The notes beneath the pieces are model-generated. The model was not told the origin of the DNA, searched no databases, and worked only from the letters and a program-made list of their open reading frames with translations. Below are positions 1-5,103 of a DNA stretch of 5,103 bases, one piece after another (the first letter of the stretch is position 1; the number at the start of each line of letters is the position of its first letter). The translations under genes were made by a program, and so were the position numbers. Origin of the DNA: UPXZ01 sp964345395 (GTDB lineage: Bacteria; Bacteroidota; Bacteroidia; Bacteroidales; Paludibacteraceae); contig CAYFRA010000093.1 in the NCBI GenBank assembly GCA_964345395.1, forward strand, positions 1 to 5,103. Direction: 5' to 3'.

Positions 1-1358
1 GGCATTGTGCTAGATTGCATCGTCTCTGGATTTACAACTACTGTTCCCCATTTGCTCACTTCCAATTGTGGTGTGGATTGCGAAATCAATGGATTGGGCG
101 AAACACCAACACTTACAATCACCTCATCAACTTCTACTCGCTTAATGGCACCCTCTACAGGCACAGGCGAGCGACGTCCTGATTCATCTGGCTCTCCAAG
201 CTCCATTACTTGCAAAACCATTTCACGAACACGACCATGCTCATCGCCAATATATTCAATGGGATTGTGAAGCATAAGAAATTCTATTCCTTCGCTTTTG
301 GCGTGATGCACCTCCTCAACACGTGCTGGCATTTCAGCTTCGGTACGGCGATAGACAATCATCGCTCTTTCGGCTCCCAAACGGCGTGCAGTACGCACTG
401 AATCCATCGCTGTGTTTCCTCCACCAATAACCGCCACTTTTTTACCTTTGTAAACAGGTGTGTCGGAATCTGGATTGGCTGCATCCATCAAATTGACGCG
501 AGTAAGGTATTCATTTGAAGACATAATACCCACTAAATTCTCGCCTTTGATATTCATAAAGCGTGGTAAACCGGCTCCGCTTCCTACAAAAATACCATCA
601 TAACCATCAGCCTCTAATTCTTGAATGGTAATTGTTTTTCCGATAATGCAATTGGTTGTGAATTTTACACCCATTGCACGCAAGTTATCTATTTCAACTT
701 CTACAACCGAATTGGGCAAACGAAACTCAGGAATACCATATTTCAACACTCCGCCAATCTCGTGCAAAGCCTCAAAAACTTGCACTTCGTAGCCCAATTT
801 TGCCATATCGCCCGCAAAGGAGAGACCGGCTGGACCTGAACCAACTACCGCCACTTTTTTGCCATTGGATGGAAGAACTTCTGGAACAGATATATTTCCA
901 CTTTCTCGTTCAAAGTCAGCCGCAAAACGCTCCAAATGACCTATAGCAACTGATTCTTTTTTGGCTTTGACGTGGATACATTGTGCTTCACACTGGCGCT
1001 CTTGCGGACATACACGTCCACATACCGCAGGAAGTGCCGATGTCATTTTTAGAATCTTAGCAGCTTCGTGAAACTCGCCTACCTCAATGGCTTTTATAAA
1101 ATCTGGAATGTGAATACTAACCGGACAGCCATCCATACAAGTTGGATTTACACAATCCAAACAGCGTTGAGCTTCAAGCATTGCCAACTCAGGTGTAAGC
1201 CCCAAATTGACCTCTTCATCACGCACTCTGCTGCGATAATCGGCATCGAGTTCAGGCATTATCACACGTGAGATAGCAGAACGCTCTCTCGGTTTCATCT
1301 TGTTTCTTAGCTCTAAACGCCAAGCTAAATCTCTATTTGATTTTTTTACTTCAGCCAT
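1..1358 (-). CDS. nfnB: NfnB/SudA/GltA-like large subunit of a flavin/iron-sulfur NAD(P)H oxidoreductase (3' end cut by window edge)
   Basis: The frame is open from ATG at 1358 to the left edge: 452 full codons and no stop, so the C-terminus (roughly 40-60 residues by family length, about 460-500) is missing. Databases often call this family NADPH-dependent glutamate synthase (small-chain type). Visible in order: a conserved lead-in (KMKPRER near 20, MPELDADYRSR near 34); eight cysteines in two clusters (C66, C69, C74, C78, then C113, C117, C123, C127) suited to two [4Fe-4S] centres; an FAD-binding GSGPAGLS at 173-180 closed by E196; the family motif GGVLKYGIPEFRLP at 202-215; and a second dinucleotide site, GGGNTAMDSVRTARR, at 312-326, for NAD(P)H. 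There is no glutamine amidotransferase domain, so glutamate synthesis by itself is unlikely. The likely partner is the small subunit at 1969-2790, giving a cytoplasmic Nfn/Sud-type transhydrogenase. The start is chosen because it keeps the conserved N-terminal region; M21 would cut into it. No Shine-Dalgarno motif is seen. Family is certain; bifurcating Nfn versus another physiological role is inference. Confidence 0.93.
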   Translation of the reverse strand, partial: MAEVKKSNRDLAWRLELRNKMKPRERSAISRVIMPELDADYRSRVRDEEVNLGLTPELAMLEAQRCLDCVNPTCMDGCPVSIHIPDFIKAIEVGEFHEAAKILKMTSALPAVCGRVCPQERQCEAQCIHVKAKKESVAIGHLERFAADFERESGNISVPEVLPSNGKKVAVVGSGPAGLSFAGDMAKLGYEVQVFEALHEIGGVLKYGIPEFRLPNSVVEVEIDNLRAMGVKFTTNCIIGKTITIQELEADGYDGIFVGSGAGLPRFMNIKGENLVGIMSSNEYLTRVNLMDAANPDSDTPVYKGKKVAVIGGGNTAMDSVRTARRLGAERAMIVYRRTEAEMPARVEEVHHAKSEGIEFLMLHNPIEYIGDEHGRVREMVLQVMELGEPDESGRRSPVPVEGAIKRVEVDEVIVSVGVSPNPLISQSTPQLEVSKWGTVVVNPETMQSSTM

Positions 1359-1415
1359 TTCTGGAATGTTTTTTTTAATTCAATAAATGTGTTCGTAAAA
1401 GACGCTATTCTTTTC

Positions 1416-1913
1416 TTAATCTTCTTCTAAAATTCTCTTTTTTTGTTTCTCGTAATCCTCTTTTGTTATGAGGTTTTCATCCAAAAGTTGTTTCAATTCA
1501 CGCAGTTTATCTGCTTTAGATTTTACTGGCTCATATTCATAATCATTATTATAATACTCATCTGATGCAGGATTGCTCAATAGTGGCACCAATTCATAGG
1601 TATGAGTTGGATTATATTTCATTGTCCACAAGAATGGAATCCATACAAAAAGACCTCCAATAATAGCTCCTACATCTACTTGTTCTGTTCTTGAAAAACC
1701 GGTATAATAAGGTTCATACCCCTCCATAGTGAGTTTTACATTTGTGTGGCTACCTACAATTTTAGTATCGGTATATCGATAAGGAGTGTTACCAACTGGT
1801 TGTTCGTCAATATACACCTTAGCTCCGCTTGGTATGGATTGAATCATTGTTGTACTTGCACAGCTTGCAAACAGCACTGCTATTGCCATTAAAATCAAAA
1901 TTGAATTCTTCAT
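1416..1913 (-). CDS. Small lipoprotein with PEGA-like domain and C-terminal SHOCT-like motif
   Basis: A complete 165-residue protein. Residues 1-17 form a lipoprotein signal peptide: K2, a hydrophobic stretch, then FASC with C18 as the lipidation site, followed by Ala-Ser. Residues about 23-70 look like a PEGA domain, a small beta-sandwich found in surface proteins: IPSGAKVYIDEQPVGNTPY, then a strand with VKLTMEGYEPY. Residues 82-97 (GAIIGGLFVWIPFLW) are hydrophobic, enough to touch or dip into a membrane. A Tyr/Asn/Glu-rich linker follows (119-128), and the last ~34 residues (KADKLRELKQLLDENLITKEDYEKQKKRIL) match the SHOCT pattern, a short helical motif commonly found at protein ends and thought to aid oligomerisation. 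The protein should sit in the envelope, anchored by its lipid. No enzymatic residues are recognised and the function is unknown. The gene lies between the two subunit genes of the flavoenzyme, 55 bases after one and 57 before the other. It is the only plausible start, with an A-rich leader and no Shine-Dalgarno motif. Confidence 0.88.
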   Translation of the reverse strand: MKNSILILMAIAVLFASCASTTMIQSIPSGAKVYIDEQPVGNTPYRYTDTKIVGSHTNVKLTMEGYEPYYTGFSRTEQVDVGAIIGGLFVWIPFLWTMKYNPTHTYELVPLLSNPASDEYYNNDYEYEPVKSKADKLRELKQLLDENLITKEDYEKQKKRILEED

Positions 1914-1968
1914 TGTTTGTTTTATTTGAATGAATAATAAGTATGTTGTTTAAAAATAAATATGCAAA

Positions 1969-2790
1969 TTATTGACCCATTTTGAGCTCCATTTCTTCGC
2001 GTTCAATATCTTTGTAACCGCCCAAACGCATCAACATTTCATCAAAATCAACTTGATGTGCATCAAATTCAGGACCATCAACACAAACAAAACGGGTTTT
2101 GCCACCAACAGTAACCCGACAAGCACCACACATTCCCGTGCCATCTACCATAATGGTATTGAGCGAGGCCACGGTAGGCACTTCGTATTTTTTAGTCAGT
2201 TCGCTTACAAATTTCATCATAATTGCGGGTCCTATTGTTACGCACTGATCAACTTTTTCGCGATTAATGACCATTTCAACACCATTTGTAACCAAACCTT
2301 TGTTGCCATACGAGCCATCGTCTGTCATAATAATCACTTCATCGGAATGTTCACGCATCTGCTCTTCAAGTATCAGTAAATCTTTGTTGCGTGCAGCCAT
2401 TACAGTAACAATCCGATTACCGGCTTCTTTCAGAGCTTTCACAATGGGCAACATCGGTGCAGTACCAACACCACCGCAGGCACAAACTACCGTACCAAAA
2501 TTTTCGATATGCGTAGCGTTGCCAAGCGGACCCACTAAGTCGGTAATATAATCACCTTCGTTCAAATCAGTCAATTTGATGGATGAAACCCCCATTCGCT
2601 GAATAACAAGCGTTATTGTGCCACGCTCTACATCGGCATCAGCAATGGTAAGTGGAATACGCTCGCCTTTTTCACCTACACGAGCCATTACAAAATGACC
2701 CGCTTTGCGTGCTTTTGCAATTAAGGGTGCTTCTACCACAAACTTAATTACACGGTCTGAGAAATACTCTTTACTTACAATTTTGTTCAT
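1969..2790 (-). CDS. nfnA: NfnA/SudB-like small subunit: FAD/NAD-binding, [2Fe-2S] oxidoreductase
   Basis: A complete 273-residue protein, about the usual length of this family (also named sulfide/dihydroorotate dehydrogenase-like FAD/NAD-binding protein, related to PyrK). The N-terminal half is a ferredoxin-reductase-type FAD barrel with the flavin motif RIPLTIAD at 44-51 and VGPLG at 86-90. A nucleotide-binding fold follows with GGVGTAP at 106-112 and TDDGSYGNKG at 156-165, where NAD(H) should bind. The C-terminal loop DGTGMCGACRV (216-226) plus FVCVDGPEFD (234-243) holds D216, C221, C224 and C236, matching the unusual Asp(Cys)3 [2Fe-2S] site described for Pyrococcus sulfide dehydrogenase and NfnA. 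Its expected partner is the large subunit at 1-1358, with which it would form a soluble cytoplasmic enzyme exchanging electrons among NADH, NADPH and ferredoxin. It starts 39 bases after the PBP stop, suggesting cotranscription. True PyrK is less likely: the protein is longer at the C-terminus, no PyrD is adjacent, and a large Nfn-type subunit is nearby. The exact physiological reaction is inferred. Confidence 0.93.
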   Translation of the reverse strand: MNKIVSKEYFSDRVIKFVVEAPLIAKARKAGHFVMARVGEKGERIPLTIADADVERGTITLVIQRMGVSSIKLTDLNEGDYITDLVGPLGNATHIENFGTVVCACGGVGTAPMLPIVKALKEAGNRIVTVMAARNKDLLILEEQMREHSDEVIIMTDDGSYGNKGLVTNGVEMVINREKVDQCVTIGPAIMMKFVSELTKKYEVPTVASLNTIMVDGTGMCGACRVTVGGKTRFVCVDGPEFDAHQVDFDEMLMRLGGYKDIEREEMELKMGQ

Positions 2791-2829
2791 TTCTTTATTT
2801 TAGTTTCTTATTAATTTTAAAAAATAAAT

Positions 2830-5103
2830 CTACTCCTCCAAGCCCATTTTATCTGGAATATCTTGTTGTTTGCTCTCTGCTCCCGGAATTTTTATCTCAT
2901 TATTTAATTTCAAATCAGGAACTGGTATCGCTTCTATAACCTCCCGAATAACCGTATCGGTCTCTTCAATTGACTCTAAATATACACCCTCACAACGATA
3001 ATCACGTGTAATTGTCTCTTTGGGTTTTGGAAACTTAGCACGATAATGTTCAAACTGTTTATCAGAAAGGACAAAGCCCATAAAATGAGCAAAAATAGGT
3101 AAAGCCGTACGACTGGCTTGTCCCAAAGAGGCGTTGCGAAAATGGACACTTCGATGCTCGGCACCTACCCAAGCCCCTGCTACCAATTTAGGTGTAACAC
3201 CTACATACCAAGCGTCAGAATAATTAGATGAAGTTCCTGTTTTTCCTCCAAACTCTGTATCCCACCGCATAATATCATAATTCCAAAGAGCACGTGAAGT
3301 GCCACCGGGCTCCGTAATTCCACCTTTTAATAGTTCTGTAATCAAGAAAGCATCTTCATAAGTCATTACTTTTTTTGCTTTGGCTCTGCTTTCATAAATC
3401 ACTACTCCCTCTTTGTCCTCTATCTTTGTAACAATAACCGGAGTTTGATACATACCATCATTGACAACGGTGCCATAAGCATTGACCATCTCTAACAAAG
3501 AGACTTCTGAAGCCCCCAAACTCAATGTAGGCACTTCCTCTAATTTTGATTTTACACCTAAAAGTCGAGCTGTTTCAATCACTTTTACCAATCCCACTTC
3601 TTTTGCCAGTCCTACTGCAACTGTATTGACTGAGCGAGCAAAGGCATTTTTCAACGATAGCGTTGCAGACGAATAAGTGCCTCCTGCATTGCGTGCTGTC
3701 CAGGCATACTTCCCGCTACCCCAAGTAATCGGTTCATCAACCATTCTATCGCAAGGAGATTTACCTGATAAGATAGCTGCTGCGTAAACAAACATTTTGA
3801 AAACCGAACCGGGCTGACGCTTACTTTGAGCTACCTTATCATACTGCCAAAAGTCAAAATTTATATCGCCAACCCAAGCTTTGATATGCTTGCTATCGGG
3901 CTCCATCGCCACAAAACCGGCATGCATAATATGGTTCATATATTTCAATGAGTCTATCGAACTCATTTCAACCTCTTTAGATCCATTTTCATAATCATAT
4001 ATAAGCATCTTCTTTGGCATGTTGAGGTATTTCTCAATCGAATCGGTATCACCTTGATATTGAGCAGATAGAGATTTATATATATTAGAACGTTTGAGTA
4101 GATTTGGAATGAAATTTTTAAGTTCATTGCCATTTTCATCACGCCAAGGATTTTGCCCCCTCCAATGATTGAAGAAGTTGCGTTGCACAATCTTCATCTG
4201 TTTTTTTACAGCCTCTTCGGCATAAGCTTGCATTCTGGAATCGATAGTAACATAGATTTTTAGGCCATCTGCATAAATATCATATCCGTTATCTTCACCC
4301 CATCGCTCCATGTGCTTGGTCAGATAGAAACGGAAATATGGAGCTAAACCTTCACTTGGTTTTTCAACACGATAATCCAACTTCAGCGGAAGTTGTTTGA
4401 TAGAATCAGCTTCGGCTCGGCTGATGTATTTGTTTTTGGCCAAAAGGTCGATTAAAACATCTCTTCTACCCTTTGAACGGTCTGGATTCAAATAGGGATT
4501 GTATGCGGTGATTGCTTTCAATATACCCACCAGAACAGCCGACTGCTCATAATTCAATTTGTCTGGAGTGGTATTAAAATAGGTATTAGCGGCAGTATGA
4601 ATACCGTAAGCATTGCTCCCAAAACTCACTGTATTGAGATACATTTCTAAAATCTCTCTTTTGGAGTAGAGCAGCTCCAACTTCAAAGCGGCACTCCACT
4701 CTTTCGTTTTTTCCAAAGGTAGTCGTAATCCGGGTATATTACCGACAATACCACGCGAATATTGACTTCGAGTCTTAAACATATTTTTTACCAGCTGCTG
4801 AGTTATGGTGCTCGCCCCTCGTGGATTGCCTTTAAGTGCATCTTTTATTGATGCAAAAAGGCTTTGAACATCAATTCCGAAATGTTTATAAAACCGCTTA
4901 TCTTCGGTACTTATTAATGTGTTTAGCATCTCGACAGAAACATCATCTAAAGTTACTTCTTTTCGATTTTCTGTGAAATACTTACCTACCACAACACCAT
5001 CGGCACTGATAATCTCTGACGACAATGATTGAGGAGGATTGGCGATAATTTTAATAGAAGGAGATTTACCAAATAGCCAAAGAAAATTGATATCGACCAA
5101 GAA
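2830..5103 (-). CDS. Class A penicillin-binding protein (PBP1A-like), bifunctional transglycosylase/transpeptidase (5' end cut by window edge)
   Basis: This enzyme polymerises lipid II into glycan strands and cross-links the stem peptides, working on the outer face of the inner membrane. The frame is open to the right edge; the TTG at 5100 is probably internal, because the membrane anchor expected before the catalytic domain is absent. Residues counted from that codon: the GT51 glycosyltransferase motifs are EDKRFYKHFG (66-75, catalytic E66), GASTITQQ (95-102), KTKEWSAALKLE (131-142), SKREILEMYLN (146-156) and LNYEQSAVLVG (182-192). A linker of about 100 residues (300-395) follows. The transpeptidase has QPGSVFK (429-435, active serine S432, K435), SVN (490-492) and KTGTSS (620-625). 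All key residues of both activities are present. The C-terminal tail after about 690 is charged and ends KMGLEE before a TAG stop. It is the first gene seen in the apparent operon. The paralogue (mrcA- or mrcB-like) cannot be settled without the N-terminus, so no symbol is given. Confidence 0.95.
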   Translation of the reverse strand, partial: FLVDINFLWLFGKSPSIKIIANPPQSLSSEIISADGVVVGKYFTENRKEVTLDDVSVEMLNTLISTEDKRFYKHFGIDVQSLFASIKDALKGNPRGASTITQQLVKNMFKTRSQYSRGIVGNIPGLRLPLEKTKEWSAALKLELLYSKREILEMYLNTVSFGSNAYGIHTAANTYFNTTPDKLNYEQSAVLVGILKAITAYNPYLNPDRSKGRRDVLIDLLAKNKYISRAEADSIKQLPLKLDYRVEKPSEGLAPYFRFYLTKHMERWGEDNGYDIYADGLKIYVTIDSRMQAYAEEAVKKQMKIVQRNFFNHWRGQNPWRDENGNELKNFIPNLLKRSNIYKSLSAQYQGDTDSIEKYLNMPKKMLIYDYENGSKEVEMSSIDSLKYMNHIMHAGFVAMEPDSKHIKAWVGDINFDFWQYDKVAQSKRQPGSVFKMFVYAAAILSGKSPCDRMVDEPITWGSGKYAWTARNAGGTYSSATLSLKNAFARSVNTVAVGLAKEVGLVKVIETARLLGVKSKLEEVPTLSLGASEVSLLEMVNAYGTVVNDGMYQTPVIVTKIEDKEGVVIYESRAKAKKVMTYEDAFLITELLKGGITEPGGTSRALWNYDIMRWDTEFGGKTGTSSNYSDAWYVGVTPKLVAGAWVGAEHRSVHFRNASLGQASRTALPIFAHFMGFVLSDKQFEHYRAKFPKPKETITRDYRCEGVYLESIEETDTVIREVIEAIPVPDLKLNNEIKIPGAESKQQDIPDKMGLEE

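Noticed and set aside
7..1271. Several plus-strand open frames opposite the large subunit gene
   Set aside because: All are antisense shadows. The minus-strand frame is open throughout and carries clear family motifs.
1359..1415. Terminator between the lipoprotein and large subunit genes
   Set aside because: The gap has A/T runs but no stable inverted repeat before a T-tract on the minus strand.
1416..1913. Lower GC in the lipoprotein gene as a sign of recent transfer
   Set aside because: Sampled lines are about 30-40% GC, but parts of the PBP gene are equally low or lower, so composition alone does not support transfer. No repeats or mobile-element remnants flank the gene.
1914..1968. Possible promoter for the lipoprotein gene in the AT-rich gap
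   Set aside because: I looked for the Bacteroidota -7 element TAnnTTTG with an upstream TTG and found only imperfect matches (for example TAATTTG), which AT-rich sequence gives by chance.
1972..2551. Plus-strand open frames opposite the small subunit gene (1972-2379 and 2267-2551)
   Set aside because: They lie entirely antisense to a well-supported gene, have low-complexity composition (His, Phe, Asn or Ser, Thr, Pro rich) and show no recognisable domain.
2976..4190. Short open frames overlapping the PBP gene on both strands (2976-3164, 3482-3676, 3963-4190)
   Set aside because: They overlap conserved PBP coding sequence in other frames and show no domain or credible start context.
5098..5100. 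TTG at 5100 as the start of the PBP gene
   Set aside because: The frame stays open to the window edge, and the membrane anchor typical of class A PBPs would be missing with this start. The true start most likely lies outside the window.

Overview
The window carries four genes, all on the minus strand and closely spaced, so they are read from the right end to the left. Base composition is moderately AT-rich and the gene starts have A/T-rich leaders without a Shine-Dalgarno motif. The proteins (a class A PBP with a NFLWLFGKSP lead-in, a lipoprotein with an FASC lipobox) resemble those of Bacteroidota, most likely Bacteroidales. This assignment is an inference from style and remembered family resemblance, not from a search.

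Layout from upstream to downstream: (1) 5103-2830, a bifunctional class A penicillin-binding protein whose N-terminus lies beyond the right edge. (2) 2790-1969, the small flavin/[2Fe-2S] subunit of an NfnA/SudB-type oxidoreductase. (3) 1913-1416, a small lipoprotein combining a PEGA-like domain, a hydrophobic patch and a C-terminal SHOCT-like motif. (4) 1358-1, the large flavin/iron-sulfur subunit of the NfnB/SudA/'GltA' type, whose last roughly 40-60 residues lie beyond the left edge. The gaps between genes are 39, 55 and 57 bases. None shows a convincing promoter or terminator, so a single transcript is plausible. There is no gene-free stretch over 300 bases.

The two flavoprotein subunits should form one heterodimeric enzyme that moves electrons between NADH, NADPH and a low-potential carrier such as ferredoxin. 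The PBP builds and cross-links peptidoglycan in the periplasm. The lipoprotein is probably an envelope protein of unknown role. The most notable point is that the lipoprotein gene separates two subunit genes that are usually adjacent or fused. The rest looks like ordinary core-genome content, and I see no mobile element, RNA gene, CRISPR array or phage signature.
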